Below are positions 29,633-40,612 of a stretch of DNA of 50,750 bases, one piece after another (the first letter of the stretch is position 1; the number at the start of each line of letters is the position of its first letter). The position numbers were made by a program, and so were the translations under genes. The stretch is from Symbiodinium natans (Eukaryota > Sar > Dinophyceae > Suessiales > Symbiodiniaceae): NCBI GenBank assembly GCA_905221605.1, contig CAJNDS010000530.1, positions 67,501-118,250 on the forward strand, read 5' to 3'. The notes under the pieces are model-generated. The model worked only from the letters and a program-made list of their open reading frames with translations, ran no database searches and was not told the DNA's origin.

Positions 29633-31151
29633 CCACCCAGACTGGATCGCCTGAGCCGTCGCGGTCTCAGCCTCGAGCGAGGTGCGAAGCTTGGGATCCT
29701 CAAAGGGCCTCCCACGCTGCGACAAGAAAGCAAAAAGGGTATAGGGTTTAGGGTTTGGGGATAGGGTTTAGGGTTTTAGGGTTTATGGTTTAGCGCGTTT
29801 GGGGGGGTTTAACCCTAAGCTTTAAACCCCAAACCGTTACTAGGTCTGGGGCTTAGGGTTTTACTGGTCGAAGAGTTGGAGCAACCCTACATGTCCAGTA
29901 CCCTGTCCTATGAGCATGTACGAGGCTGAGTATTCTCCAGCGCAAGCTAGAGACCCTAAACCCTAAACCCTAAACCCTAAACCCTAAACTCGAAACCTTT
30001 AACCGTCATAAAGTGCTAAGCCACGAACTGCCGCCCTGATGGCCTGCCAAAGGTGTTGATCTACTTCTGTCTGAAGGCGAAAGGGGTGGAGGATGGGACA
30101 TGAGAAGGCGGCACAAAACCCCTAAACCCTAAACCCTAAACCCGAAACCCTACACCCTAAACCCTAAACCCTAAACCCTAAACCCGGCTTACGAGGGAAT
30201 GAACTTCGACTTTGGGATCCAGCCTAGGTTGGCCTGTAAACCTCTTCAAATGGGATCCTCCTCTTCAGCCTGACAAGGTAACCCTAAAGGGTTTAGGGTT
30301 TAGGGTTTAGGGTTTAGGGGTTTAGGGGTTTAGGGTTTAGGGTTCAGGGTTCAGGGCTCCCTGTACCTAAATAGGGAAGACTTGGGCCTGAAAGTACCTC
30401 CTCTGTAGGGACTCTTGGGGCCCAAGAAAATAAATCTAAACCCTAAACCTTAAACCCTAAACCCTAAACCCTAAACCCTAAGGGTAAGTACAAAAGATCC
30501 CCAAGGCCTACCCAGTGGAGTTTCGGGTTTACGTGGAGACCGCCGCGGTGGAAGCCCGAATCCCGGAACCAGACATGTCCGTCCTCAAGGCCCTAAAATC
30601 TGCCGTAAACCCTAAACCCTAAACCCTAAACCCTAAAACCCCCACGCATGCTTCGACAAAAATCGAAGCAATCCCAAACCACGCTCTAGACCCTGAACCC
30701 CCTGAGCCCAAAAAAACAGCCGAAAGCCCCCCCTGACCCCCCCCCCCCGCCCACCCTTGGATTTAGGGTTTAGGGTTTGGGGTGTAGGGTTGGGGTTTAG
30801 GGCCTTAGGGGTTAGGGTTGAATTCAAGTCCGACTTCGAGGATTTGGGTTCAGAACCTAAGGTTTAGGGCTTTTGGGATGGTCTTGGGGACGCTAAGGTG
30901 GTGGAAAGAAACCCGAAACCCACAAACCCCAACAACCCTGATAAATACCGCTATAAACAGGGGCCACCCTAAACCCTAAACCCTAAACCCCAAACCCTAA
31001 ACCCTAGACCCTAAACCCTAAACCCCCCACACACCCCTTAAACCCCTTAAACCGTCCTGTACACATCCTCCAGGTCCACAAGGGGCTCGTCGTCCATCGT
31101 TGGTGAAACGCGTGTGGCCAAAGCTCATCCCTCTTTCGAGCCGAGCGGATT
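29633..31151. other. Mosaic of short arrays and spacers
   Basis: G-rich groups at 29737-29790, 30289-30350 and 30758-30805. C-rich groups at 29953-29990, 30117-30185, 30431-30482, 30605-30640 and 30965-31030. Spacers are unique with no gene recognised. Confidence 0.75.
30649..30670. other. Perfect short hairpin
   Basis: TGCTTCGA, a 6-base loop, then TCGAAGCA: an 8-bp perfect inverted repeat next to a C-rich telomeric group. Could be chance. Confidence 0.6.
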
Positions 31152-31252
31152 TGGGTTTAGGGTTTAGGGTTTAGGGTTTAGGGTTTAGGGTTTAGGGTTT
31201 AGGGTTTAGGGTTTAGGGTTTAGGGTTTAGGGTTTAGGGTTTAGGGTTTAGG
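31152..31252 (+). repeat. Telomeric array (TTTAGGG)
   Basis: About 14 perfect units. Confidence 0.97.
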
Positions 31253-32065
31253 AATGTCCCTAAGACCCTAGAATCCTAACAGCCCGAAAAAGAACCTATA
31301 ACCCCAACAAACCTAAAACCCTAAAAACCCTAACAAACCCCAAAAAACCATAAAAGCCCTGAAGCCCTAAAACCCTAAGACCCCAAACCCCGCACACTTC
31401 TAAGCATTCTCCGCCCCAAACCTCGGTAAGCCGGCTAGGCTTAGGACAGAGCATGGGCCAGAGGGACTTGAGATGTGCTTTCAGGGTTTAGGGTTTAGGG
31501 TTTAGGGTTTAGGGCACACAACAGCCTTCTCTTCCCAGACTGCGAGTTGACACAACGGTAAGCGGGCCAGAAAGGAACCAACGGCTCGTAAGCCTGGCTT
31601 CTGCCACGCAAAATCCTAAATCCCAACAAGCCCTCCCTAAACCCTAAACCCTAAACCCTAAACCCTAAACCCTAAACCCTGAACCCCTAAACCCTAGTTA
31701 AGCCCTGAGACCATACCATCCAGTCCTAGTGCCTTTCCATTCCGCCGAGCTCCTATGAACTCGACAAGTTCTTGGGACTCCCGGAGCAAACGTTTGGCCC
31801 TGCTATAGGGGTCGGAACCATCGCGAATGATATTTTCTGTATGGTCCAACCTAAACCCTACACCCTACACCCTACACCCGAAACCCTAAACCCTGTAATA
31901 ACCCCTCAAGACCCTATTCGAACGATGAAGGCGCCTATATTATCTTCCAGTATGGGGCTCAGTGTTGAGGGCTCATCCCCTTAGGCCCAGTGAGGGAAGA
32001 TGACACAAGAGTCCAAAGGCCTGGCTGACCCAGATCTTCCATGTGAAGTACTACTTTGGAATTGA
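31253..32065. other. Spacer with short arrays
   Basis: Degenerate C-rich words at 31310-31395, G-rich array at 31482-31514, C-rich array at 31638-31697, degenerate C-rich words at 31850-31895. No gene recognised. Confidence 0.7.
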
Positions 32066-32172
32066 GTACCCTAAACCCTAAACCCTAAACCCTAAACCCT
32101 AAACCCTAAACCCTAAACCCTAAACCCTAAACCCTAAACCCTAAACCCTAAACCCTACCCCTAACCCCTAAA
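32066..32172 (-). repeat. Telomeric array (CCCTAAA)
   Basis: About 13 perfect units, then CCCCTAA variants. Confidence 0.96.
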
Positions 32173-32326
32173 CCATACCACATAATGTGTCGGGTACCTA
32201 ATTCGACATTATTGCTACTACATGTGGACCCTCTGGGTTTGGGTGCAGGCAGGCAGCCCTCGTGAAGGAGAAGCAGCAGCCATGGACGCCAGCTTGCCAT
32301 ATTGCGCGGCTGATAGTCCTGGCTAG

Positions 32327-32405
32327 TGAACCCTAAACCCTAAACCCTAAACCCTAAACCCTAAACCCTAAACCCTAAACCCTAAACCCTAAACCCTAAA
32401 CCCTG
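32327..32405 (-). repeat. Telomeric array (CCCTAAA)
   Basis: About 11 perfect units. Followed after GGGGGGG by a short G-rich group (32411-32430). Confidence 0.96.
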
Positions 32406-32430
32406 GGGGGGTTTCAGGGTTTAGGGTTTG

Positions 32431-32749
32431 GGGCTTACCCTGCATCCTGAAGCCTAAAACCCTTCGCCTCTTGCAAAGTTCTGTGCCCAACAATCTCAAA
32501 TCGCAAGTCCTGCACCCAAAGCCTAGCACGAAGTGACGAACAGGGTGCGTGGACGTCATGATCTGCCGACCCTAGACTCTATAAACCCTGAAATTCTCCG
32601 CCCCCTTTAGTGTCGAAGTAACAATATGTTCCTAAACCCTAAACCCTAAATCCTAGACCCTAAACCCTAAACCCTAAACCGTAAACCCTGCTTCACAAGG
32701 CAGAAGGCAGGGTTGAGGGGAGGGAAGGTCTTGGGGGGTCTTAAAGTTA
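32431..32749. other. Spacer
   Basis: Unique sequence apart from C-rich telomeric units at 32630-32690. Confidence 0.65.
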
Positions 32750-32876
32750 GTAGCCCAGTAACCATACTATAACAAGGGCACCCTTCTTTTAGGGTTTAGG
32801 GTTTAGGGTTTAGGGTTTAGGGTTAGTTTATAGGGGAAGCCAGAACCAAAAAAAGGGTAAAGACCACGGGGCTAAG
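32750..32876 (+). mobile_element. Family A element interrupted by telomeric repeats
   Basis: Left part TAGCCCAGTAACCATACTAT ... GGGCACCCTTCTT and right part AGTTTATAGGGGAAGCC ... AACCAAAAAAAGGGTAAAG ... GGGGCTA match other family A copies. In place of the GGGGTTGGTT found in intact copies there are about five TTTAGGG units (about 32789-32824). Confidence 0.85.
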
Positions 32877-32904
32877 AAGCCGGCAGACTTCAAGGTCCCC
32901 CCAC

Positions 32905-32980
32905 CAAGCTGAGGGTTCAGGGTTCAGGGTTCAGGGTTTAGGGTTTAGGGTTTAGGGTTTGGGGTTTAGGGTTTGAAATT
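32905..32980 (+). repeat. Telomeric array, partly variant
   Basis: TTCAGGG units pass into TTTAGGG with one TTTGGGG. Confidence 0.9.
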
Positions 32981-33086
32981 TAGAACAAACCCCGAAACCC
33001 TGAGCCGTGTAAGCCTTAACTTCAAAGAGAGCAGAGGCCCCGACGATGCCGTAGACTGGCGTTCGTGTGTCAAAAATGGCCAGCGT

Positions 33087-33167
33087 ACCCTAAACCCTAA
33101 ACCCTAAACCCTAAACCCTAAACCCTAAACCCTAAACCCTAAACCCTAAACCCTAAACCCTAAACCT
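33087..33167 (-). repeat. Telomeric array (CCCTAAA)
   Basis: About 11 perfect units. Confidence 0.96.
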
Positions 33168-33515
33168 TTCGGCGCCTACTTGTTGGCCACTCCTACTTGT
33201 TGGGTTGGAGTCATCCATGTATACATGTGTATGTGCATAAATATTTTACATTCAGAGATCTGGCAACAACATAGACGTCGGATAGAGATATGTATGTACA
33301 AAGGTCCGAAAGAGGAAGAAACAGCCGAAACCCTCAACCCTAAACCCTGAAGCCTAAACCCTAAACCCTGGACCCTAAACCCTAACTAAACCTCACCGCG
33401 TCCTGAACCAGGCACTTCAGGATCGTCCGACCCTTTCTGAACTCGCGCTTCGGCAGCTTTCCCCGTAGAATGTGCGCGATCTGGGCGACCTAGGATCTGA
33501 GAGCGGCTACTTGAA
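33168..33515. other. Spacer
   Basis: TG/TA-rich microsatellite-like sequence near 33210-33300, degenerate C-rich words at 33330-33395, then unique sequence. Confidence 0.6.
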
Positions 33516-33649
33516 GGTTCATGGTACTTATTAACCAAGTAGAACTGTACTTACAACCCACTTAAAAACCCCTTAGGTGCACTAATAAGGTTCTAAGTAC
33601 AGTTATCAGAATCAGTACAGTTATAACTGGTCAATAAGTAATATGAACC
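33516..33649. mobile_element. Foldback element, about 134 bp
   Basis: Inverted ends: left GGTTCATGGTACTTATTAAC; the right end read in reverse complement is GGTTCATATTACTTATTGAC. The arms stay similar for about 40 bp. No coding capacity; MITE-like. Confidence 0.8.
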
Positions 33650-35162
33650 GCCAAGTTCCCCTTTTAAAGCCCCTCGTGTGGCAAGCCCATGGAGAGAAGG
33701 AGCTCCCTTACTAGGTACTAAGCAGCTTAGGGTTTAGGGTTTAGGGTTTGGGGTTTGAGGTTTGGGGTTTGGGGTTTGGGGGTTTAGGGATATAGCTAAC
33801 AAACAGACCCGAGATTTAGGTCAAACGCAGTATGTCGTTGCGCCATGTGAATGAATGCTCGCCAAAAAAAGCGTTTCACTTTGATAATCCGTAAACTATG
33901 AACTTTCGACACGGAATCTCGATACCACCATGTCTAGAAGTACCCCTAAACCCCAAACCCTAAACCCTAAACCCTCTAATGTCAAGGTGTTTTGGGTCTT
34001 TGGAGATCAAGCTCTCGCCAGGGCAGGCTGCGCGTGCACAGCCTGAAGTTGGGAGGGAGGCTTGGAGTTTAGGGTTTAGGGTTAAGGGTTCAGGGTTCAG
34101 GGTTTAGGGTTTAGGGGTTTAGGGGTTTAGGGGTTTAGGGTTTAGGGTTTCGGGTTTAGGGTGTAGGGTTTCGCAGAACTAGAAGCCTCAAGCAGACAAA
34201 GCACTATGCAACTATGCACGAGACACAAGCTTGCAAACCAACCCTAAACCCTAAACCCTAAACCCTAAACCCTAAACCCTAAACCCTAAACCCTAAACCA
34301 GTCGCGGCCATTCTGATCGAGCGGCTGTGTGGAACAGCACATCCCTCTCGCGATGCCACACTTGCGATCGGATGCCAAACCTGCTCATCCAAAACACGAA
34401 ACCCTACACCCTAAACCTCAAACCCTAAACCCTAAACCCCAAACCCTAAACCCTAATCCCCGAACCCCAAACCCTAAACCCAAAAATAAGCCTCAGGAGG
34501 ATCCCGAATTCCACCCCTCTAAAGCCCAAGTGTATACTAAAGAGGTACATGGACCCTTTGGGCGCTTATGGTCCCCCGAACCCTAAGCCCTAAGCCCTAA
34601 ACCCTAAACCGGGGGTTCAAATCTCTCCTGGAGGACCAAATGACCTTTTAAACATGCGGAAATTAAGGGGTCAGATATCCGATACTACGATAAACCCCAT
34701 TAAGGTATGTGATATAGCCTATACTACGATACTCCCTATGAAGGATATGAATCATACAAACCCTGAACCCGAGGGTCGACATGAGTCATACACCTTGAAA
34801 AGTATAGGGTATATGACCCCAACTTGGGGAGTTTACGAACATCAGGGCCCGCGAATATAAACCCCAAATAGTAGGAGTCTCTTATAATAAGGACCCCAAT
34901 ACGAATACTACGGTACCCTGAACTTCGGACATCCCCAATTTGGTCTAGGGTTTAGGGTTTGGGGTTTAGGGTGCCCTTGATATGGTACCTTACTCTCATT
35001 GAAGGGGTCTGGGGTTTAGGGTTTAGGGTTTAGGACTATGGGGTATGTAAGGGTTCATGCGGTCCACCAAGGTTGAACAAGCTATAGCAGCACAGGACTT
35101 GCCAAGATAGGAGCGCAGTGCTGCGGGGTCCCAAAAGTTGGAACTTGCAGGAGCTTCCGAGC
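33650..35162. other. Mosaic of short arrays and spacers
   Basis: G-rich groups at 33728-33790, 34067-34170 (with TTTAGGGG units), 34950-34970 and 35010-35034. C-rich groups at 33945-33978, 34241-34298, 34400-34482 and 34575-34608. Unique AT-rich sequence at 34610-34920. No gene recognised. Confidence 0.7.
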
Positions 35163-35334
35163 GGGTTTAGGGTTTAGGGTTTAGGGTTTATACAGGGTTT
35201 AAGTTTAGGGCTTAGGGTTTAGGATTCATGGTTTAAGGCAACGCGGTAGGGTTTCAGACCGAGCTGCCACGAGCAGCACAGCCGAACCCCCCAGTAGTAA
35301 GTGGCGTAAGCGGTTGAAGATGAAAAAGCTTCCG

Positions 35335-35440
35335 ATTTAAACCTTAAACCCTAAACCCCAAACCCTAAACCCTAAACCCTAAACCCTAAACCCTAAACCC
35401 TAAACCCTAAACCCTAAACCCTAACCCTAAACCCTAAACC
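35335..35440 (-). repeat. Telomeric array (CCCTAAA)
   Basis: About 14 units, mostly canonical. Preceded by a short G-rich group at 35163-35230. Confidence 0.95.
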
Positions 35441-35556
35441 CATGATTACAAAGGGCAAGGGCATGGGCAAGGATGATGATAGCGGCTGTAACAGGTCTGA
35501 CTAGTGGCCAGAAACGAACCCAGATGCCCTGTAGCCGACATGGGCCCTAACTTATA

Positions 35557-35762
35557 AAGGCCGGTGGCCTCTTTTCTGTTGCCCTTGCCCTTGTACCTTA
35601 ATATAGCCCCTACTTGGCTGCACTCAGAAGGGTAGCTAACAGTTAAAGTTTTAGCTGCCTTATTAAGAAACCCAAAGGTGCAGTAAAGTACCACACAGCC
35701 TAGATACCCCAATAAGAACACCCTAGCAAGCAGAAACCCGACTTAAAGAGACCACCAACCCA
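35557..35762 (+). mobile_element. Family D inverted-repeat element carrying a family C insertion
   Basis: Left end AAAGGCCGGTGGCCTCTTTT and right end AAAGAGACCACCAACCC are inverted. The same element without the insertion is at 39153-39272. The interior is split between TAGCCCC and AGATACC by the family C element. Confidence 0.8.
35613..35699 (+). mobile_element. Family C short element, nested in family D
   Basis: Matches 44724-44833 and 46596-46712: CTTGGCTGCACTCAGAAGGG at the left, GCAGTAAAGTACCACA at the right. Shorter internally than the other two. Flanked by AGCCCCTA and AGCCTA, a likely imperfect target duplication. Confidence 0.8.
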
Positions 35763-36339
35763 TATGAGCCCTAACGCGTGAAAGCCGAAGTGTCTTGTCT
35801 ACAATCCCCAAATTAGGAGGAGCCCCTGCGGCCCCGAGTCCCTTAGAGGCTTTAGGGGGTTAGGGCTCAGGTTTCTAGGGTTTTTAGGGTTTTGGGGGCT
35901 TGGGGTGCCGGGGTGGAGGGGTTAAGGGGTTCAGGAGTTCCGGAGTTTAGGGTTTCGGGTTTTGGGTTTAGGGTTTAGGGTGCTGCAATCCTCCCCCACC
36001 CCCCACCCCCAAAAAAAAAACAAAAAACAGAGAGCCAAAGCTATATGAGACGAAGGAGCACTGACTTCACCAGCTCCAGCACCTGCTGGGTGAGGCTTTC
36101 AATTCAGGGCCTCTGACCCTAAACCCTAAACCCTAGACCTCAAACCCTAAACCCTACCCTGAATAGGTTTAGGGTTTAGGATTAGGGCTTCGGGTTTAGG
36201 ACTTAGAGTTTACGGTCAGGGTTCAGGGTTGCGGTAGGTCCGTGTCTCTGGGAATAGGAACCCTATACCCCAATCCTGTGTGCATACTACATGTACTTTG
36301 TATATACTTCATAGATGTAAAGTTTCTAATGTGTATGCT
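35763..36339. other. Spacer with degenerate telomeric words
   Basis: G-rich degenerate sequence at 35865-35980, C-rich units at 36117-36158, G-rich units at 36165-36232. C/A-rich run at 35992-36028. Confidence 0.65.
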
Positions 36340-36435
36340 TGCCCATATATATATATATATGCTACATGTACCATATGCAACACATGTATATATGCATATG
36401 TACACATATGCATATATATATATATATTATGCATA
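36340..36435. repeat. (TA)n/(CATA)n low-complexity sequence
   Basis: Two TA dinucleotide runs (36345-36360 and about 36413-36427) separated by ATGCATATG-type words. Confidence 0.9.
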
Positions 36436-37022
36436 TACTGGAAACACTGTCTCTGGGTCGGTGGTCCAGGCCTTAGCCGTGCGAAGACAACCGAAGCCCC
36501 GAAGCCTGTCCCTGCCGCCTCCTCGGGCCAGGCGACGCTCGCCCGCTCTTTCCGCTTTCTGGGAGCCCTCCTCCGGTAGGTACGCAGGAACCTCGCATGA
36601 GCGTTGCCCTAAACCCTAAACCCTAAACCCGAAACGCTCAACCCTAAACCCTACAGGGTTTACAGGGCAGGGTTTCCAGGAACCTCAGGCTCTAAGAAAG
36701 GGTCGAGGTGCCCCCCCCCCCCCCCCCCCCCCCTTCCAAAAAAACAAAAAAGGCTAAATCCTGAACCCTAAATCCTAAACCGCTGAACCTCTAAACCCTA
36801 AACCCTAAACCCTGAACTCTAAACCTAAACCCAAAACCCAAAACCCAAAACCCTAAACCCTAAAACCCGAAACTCTGAACCCCTAAACCCTCAACCCCTG
36901 GTCGTGCGGCTGCTTGGTGTCAGCATCTGACAGCGCAACCTCGGACAGCCTCGACACAAGCGGTGGGTTTAGGGATTAAGGGGTTGCGGCATAGGGGTTT
37001 AGGGTTTAGGGTTTAGGGTTCG
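36436..37022. other. Spacer with C run and degenerate telomeric words
   Basis: Unique GC-rich sequence at 36436-36605, C-rich telomeric units at 36606-36652, 23 C at 36711-36733, degenerate C-rich words at 36750-36900, G-rich words from 36965. Confidence 0.65.
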
Positions 37023-37140
37023 GGTTTAGGGGTTATAGGGGTTATAGGGGTTATAGGGGTTATAGGGGTTATAGGGGTTATAGGGGTTATAGGGGTTATA
37101 GGGGTTATAGGGGTTATAGGGGTTATAGGGGTTATAGGGG
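37023..37140 (+). repeat. 9-bp satellite TTATAGGGG
   Basis: About 13 perfect copies of a 9-bp unit, flanked on both sides by TTTAGGG units. It is probably a mutated telomere unit that was amplified as a block. Confidence 0.95.
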
Positions 37141-37419
37141 TTTAGGGTTTAGGGTTCAGGTAGAGGGTAGTGGGTAGAGGGTAGGAAGTAGGATGAGATA
37201 TTCTCTGATGATCCCTGTAAAATTATACTACAAAGGCTTCCCCAACAACCCTATCGAAATAGTTTTGGCCCCTATCGTAAGCTATATTTAGGGCTTAGGG
37301 TTTAGGGTTTAGGGTTTCTAAGCCTGATCCAGCGGAAGACCAGGGCCTGCGCGCACAACTGCAGGCTTCTCACAAAGAACAAGCATCCACACCACAAAGA
37401 TGCTTTGGAATCGAGACCC
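37141..37419. other. Spacer
   Basis: A few TTTAGGG units at the left and at 37288-37315. The rest is unique. Confidence 0.6.
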
Positions 37420-37548
37420 CTGCCCTTGCCCCCTAATATTAAAATCCTCCCCCCATATACTGCAATGTAAGTATAAGGGTGGTATTTCAGATTCGGGGGT
37501 TGGGGGGGGGGGGTGTGGGGGGTTCAAAACTAGGGGGAGGGGATTAGG
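37420..37548. mobile_element. Degenerate foldback related to 45349-45500
   Basis: Shares CCCCCTAATATTAAA and CCCCCCATATACT with the palindrome at 45349-45500 and ends in a G-rich arm (GGGGGAGGGGATTAGGG). The central part differs. Confidence 0.6.
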
Positions 37549-37567
37549 GCTAGGGCTCAGGCAACTG

Positions 37568-37675
37568 AACCCTAAACCCTAATTAACCCTAAACCCTAAA
37601 CCCCTAAACCCCAATTAACCCTAAACCCCTAAACCCTAATCAACCCTAAACCCGAAACCCTAAACCCTGAACCCC
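37568..37675 (-). repeat. Degenerate C-rich array with AATTAACCCT units
   Basis: CCCTAAA units interspersed at regular intervals with CCCTAATTAA or CCCTAATCAA, a higher-order pattern. Confidence 0.85.
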
Positions 37676-38690
37676 AAATACTTTAGGCCCGGGGTAAGAA
37701 CACGCCGACTCCCAAGTGCCCTGTCACACGCTGGTAACATACAACCTCCTCAACAGACAACCCCCCCCCAACCCCCCCCTAAAGGCCACCCAAAAGAAAA
37801 CCACCCTAAACCCTAAACCCTAAACCCTAAACCCTAAACCCCAAACCCGGCCTAAACCCTGAGCCCTCGCTTCACACCGCCCCAAGAGGAGATTGGGATT
37901 CTATTCTTACAAGTGGCCCCTGGCTAAGCGGCCCAAGAGTAACCTAATAACTGGGGACCCTTTCTGGTTCAAAAAGGGTTTATAGGGGAACCTAAACCAC
38001 CCTACAAAGGGAACTGGGGCATACCCTGGGTCCTCGTATAGCCCCAAAACCACAGAAACAGAAGGATTCCCCGAACTTGGTTGTTCCAAATCCCCACCCC
38101 CCAAACATGGGGTCCTTGGCCAACAGTCCAATCCTGAAGTCTACGTGCTTGTGGCGCCCCTAATCTTAAGAAGCCCATTGAGCCCGCAAAAGGCTGAAGA
38201 TCTATATGGTTGCAGTAGGACCCGCAGATTGTTGAATTGGCTTTTAGGGCTTGACCTTAAACCCTGAACCCGGAAACCTCTAGCCCCAAGCCCTCATCCA
38301 AAACACCCTAAACCCTAAACCCTAACCCTAAACCCTAAACCCTAAAAACCCAAGTTTGGTGCAGACCAGGTTCTCTCGCTTGACACGCCGAAGTGGTACG
38401 CGTGGCGGGCGTGGTGGCTTAGTGGCATCTAGTGTTTAGGGTTCGATGTTTGATGGGGGGGGGCTAAACCCTAAACCCTAAACCCTATACCCTAACAGTC
38501 CTGAACACAACTAAGAGTTCAGGGTTGATCCCCTTCCGCTGTTTTGGGCTTTAAAAGGTTCAGGTGTCGATCTACTCAGGGGGAGATGTGGCTCAGAGTT
38601 CGAGCCTTGGATTTAGCGTCATGGACCACATGGGGAAGACTTGCCTTCTTGTCTGTTGCTTCAGGTCCCTTGTATGAACATCTTACTTGG
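37676..38690. other. Spacer with short C-rich arrays
   Basis: C-rich telomeric units at 37803-37850, 38303-38350 and 38466-38495. Sequence at 38153-38225 resembles family C (AAGAAGCCCA ... AAGGCTGAAGATCTA ... GCAGTAGGACC). No gene recognised. Confidence 0.6.
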
Positions 38691-38793
38691 TAGCACAGCA
38701 ACCATATCCTAACAAGGGCACCCTTTTTGGGTGAGTTTCCTTACAAGGGAACCTTGGCCCAAAAAAAGGGAAAAGGGTACGACTGGGCTGCCA
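38691..38793 (+). mobile_element. Family A inverted-repeat element
   Basis: Uninterrupted copy of about 102 bp. Left CTTGGTAGCACAGCAACC (from 38686), right end GGGTACGACTGGGCTGCCAAG. Interior AACAAGGGCACCCTTTTTGG and ACAAGGGAACC. Confidence 0.85.
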
Positions 38794-39152
38794 AGCTTCA
38801 GAAAAGGCCCACTCTAAAGAGACCAACACCCAAACTAAGCCTTAAAACCCAAAATCCTAAAGCCTAAACCCTACTAAACCCTAATCCCTCAACCTTACAG
38901 CAACCCCAATACCCGCCGAAACCCTAAAAAAAAGCTAAACCCTAAAACCCAAAGCCCTACAGCCCTCCATTGCTGAGTGAGAGCTTGATGACATCAAGAG
39001 GCTTGTGAAATTATACTCGAACACACGACTCCTACTGGTTCCTTGTAGAATAAGGGAACTTGGTAACTTGGTATCAGAATCCTCCCCTAATAATATCAAC
39101 CCACTTTAGGGCTCAAAAGCTATATTTCTCAAAGTCGAATCATAACTTATAC
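38794..39152. other. Spacer
   Basis: A family D right-end fragment (CTAAAGAGACCAACACCC) at 38814-38831, degenerate C-rich words at 38840-38965, then unique sequence. Confidence 0.6.
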
Positions 39153-39272
39153 GGGCTGGTGGCCTCCTTATCTGTTTCCCTTACACCTTCATGTAGCCCC
39201 CAGATACCTCAGTAAGAGCCCTGAATATATGCCCCATCAAACAGAAACCCTACTTAAAGAGATCACCAGCCC
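39153..39272 (+). mobile_element. Family D inverted-repeat element, uninterrupted
   Basis: Ends GGGCTGGTGGCCTCCTT ... AAAGAGATCACCAGCCC. About 120 bp. The right end abuts telomeric CCCTAAACCC. It serves as the empty-site reference for the family C insertion at 35613. Confidence 0.85.
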
Positions 39273-39325
39273 TAAACCCTAAACCCTACGCCCTAAATCA
39301 TAACACTTAAGGTTGTCTTTTCTTT

Positions 39326-39345
39326 GGGGGGGGGGGGGGGGGGGG
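39326..39345. repeat. Poly-G run (20 G)
   Basis: Uninterrupted G run followed by further G-rich sequence to 39376. Confidence 0.95.
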
Positions 39346-39376
39346 TGGGGTGGGGCTGGGGGAAAGGAGGGGGGGC

Positions 39377-39945
39377 AAACCCTGAGCCCTAAACACAAAC
39401 CCGCAGATCCGAGGTGCCAGGATCTCGTTGAGACTCTTCGGGCGGCTACCCTCAGCCAGGGCTTGTCGTTTAGGGCAGAGGCGCGAGGGTTTAGAGCTTG
39501 AAGGATCCAGGTGTTCCGGGTTCATACCCTAAACCCTAAACCCTAAACCCGAAACCCTAAACCCTAAACCGACTTTAGGTGTTGAGTGTTGAGGTGTTTA
39601 GGGAATTCGGGATCGGGCTTTGGAGACATGGGGTTGGGAACTGTTTGGGCTGCAGGGTCTCCTAGGGTGTTGAGATATACGAGAGGCACCCCACCGCGTG
39701 AGGGGCCCTAAACCCTAAACCCTAAACCCTAAACCCTAAACCCTAAACCCTAAACCCTAAACGCCAAAGGCCCGTGAGTCTATGTTTATGTTTGAGCAGG
39801 ATTCCTCACAGGCAGTCTTGCCACCAGGTGGGGTGGCCATCTTCTCCCTAAACCCTAAACCCTAAACCCTAAACCCTAAACCCTAAACCCTAAACCCTAA
39901 ACCCTAAACCCCTGCATTTGTTGTGGGGGCCGTGCAAAGGTTGAG
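39377..39945. other. Spacer with three C-rich arrays
   Basis: CCCTAAA arrays at 39527-39568, 39707-39762 and 39846-39912, the last two nearly perfect. Between them is unique sequence. Confidence 0.8.
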
Positions 39946-39967
39946 GGTTTCAGGTTTAGGGCTGAGG

Positions 39968-40071
39968 TTTAAGGTTTAGGGGTTTAGGGGTTTAGGGGTT
40001 TAGAGGTTTAGGGGTTTAGGGGTTTAGGGGTTTAGGGGTTTAGGGGTTTAGGGTTTAGGGGTTTAGCGGGC
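39968..40071 (+). repeat. Variant telomeric block (TTTAGGGG)
   Basis: About 12 TTTAGGGG units with one TTTAGAGG. Confidence 0.94.
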
Positions 40072-40488
40072 TGCAGGGTTTAGTGATCTCTAGCTTCCAC
40101 CCGTTTAGGGCTAAACCTCGAAACCCAAAACCCTAGACCTTGGGGGGGGGAGGGGTAGGTACCTAGGGAACCACAGCAAGCCTAGGGAGCCTTAGGGAGC
40201 AGTGAGGAGTATTTAGTGACATTTTTGAACCTTGGGTAACATCCCCCCTTAACCCCCCCCCCCTCCCTTAAGAACCCTATAAAAAACCCTACACCCTAAA
40301 CCCTAAACCCTAGACCCTAAACCCTAAACCCTAAACCCTAAACCCTAAGCGTCTAGGGGCCGACTCTTCCTGCGCATGTCGATCCACTGCCATGGGCACA
40401 TGGGAGAAGAAGAGTCTCCTGCAAGCGTCAAAACCCTGGGGTTTAGGGTTTAGGGATTAGGGATTAGGGTTTAGGGTTTCGGGCTTAA
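40072..40488. other. Spacer with short arrays
   Basis: G run at 40142-40150, C run at about 40252-40262, CCCTAAA array at 40290-40348, G-rich units at 40438-40482. Confidence 0.7.
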
Positions 40489-40612
40489 GGGTTTGCAGTA
40501 AACTGCAACAAGTTGGAACATCCGTGTCCCCAAGCTCCAACAGGTATACTAAAGGGAATCCCAGCTCTAATCATCCAACATGTTCCAACTTTCTGGAGTT
40601 TACTGTAAACCC
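40489..40612. mobile_element. Foldback element with 33-bp arms
   Basis: Left arm starts GGGTTTGCAGTAAACT and ends AGTTGGAACAT (40489-40521). The right arm is its inverted copy (40580-40612) with a few mismatches. The outermost six bases, GGGTTT, look telomeric. Non-coding, MITE-like. Confidence 0.85.

Noticed and set aside
35446-35721. 91-codon minus-strand frame
   Set aside because: Lies across nested short transposons (families D and C).
36340-36435. Regulatory TATA elements in the TA-rich stretch
   Set aside because: Low-complexity TA/CATA sequence with no adjacent gene.
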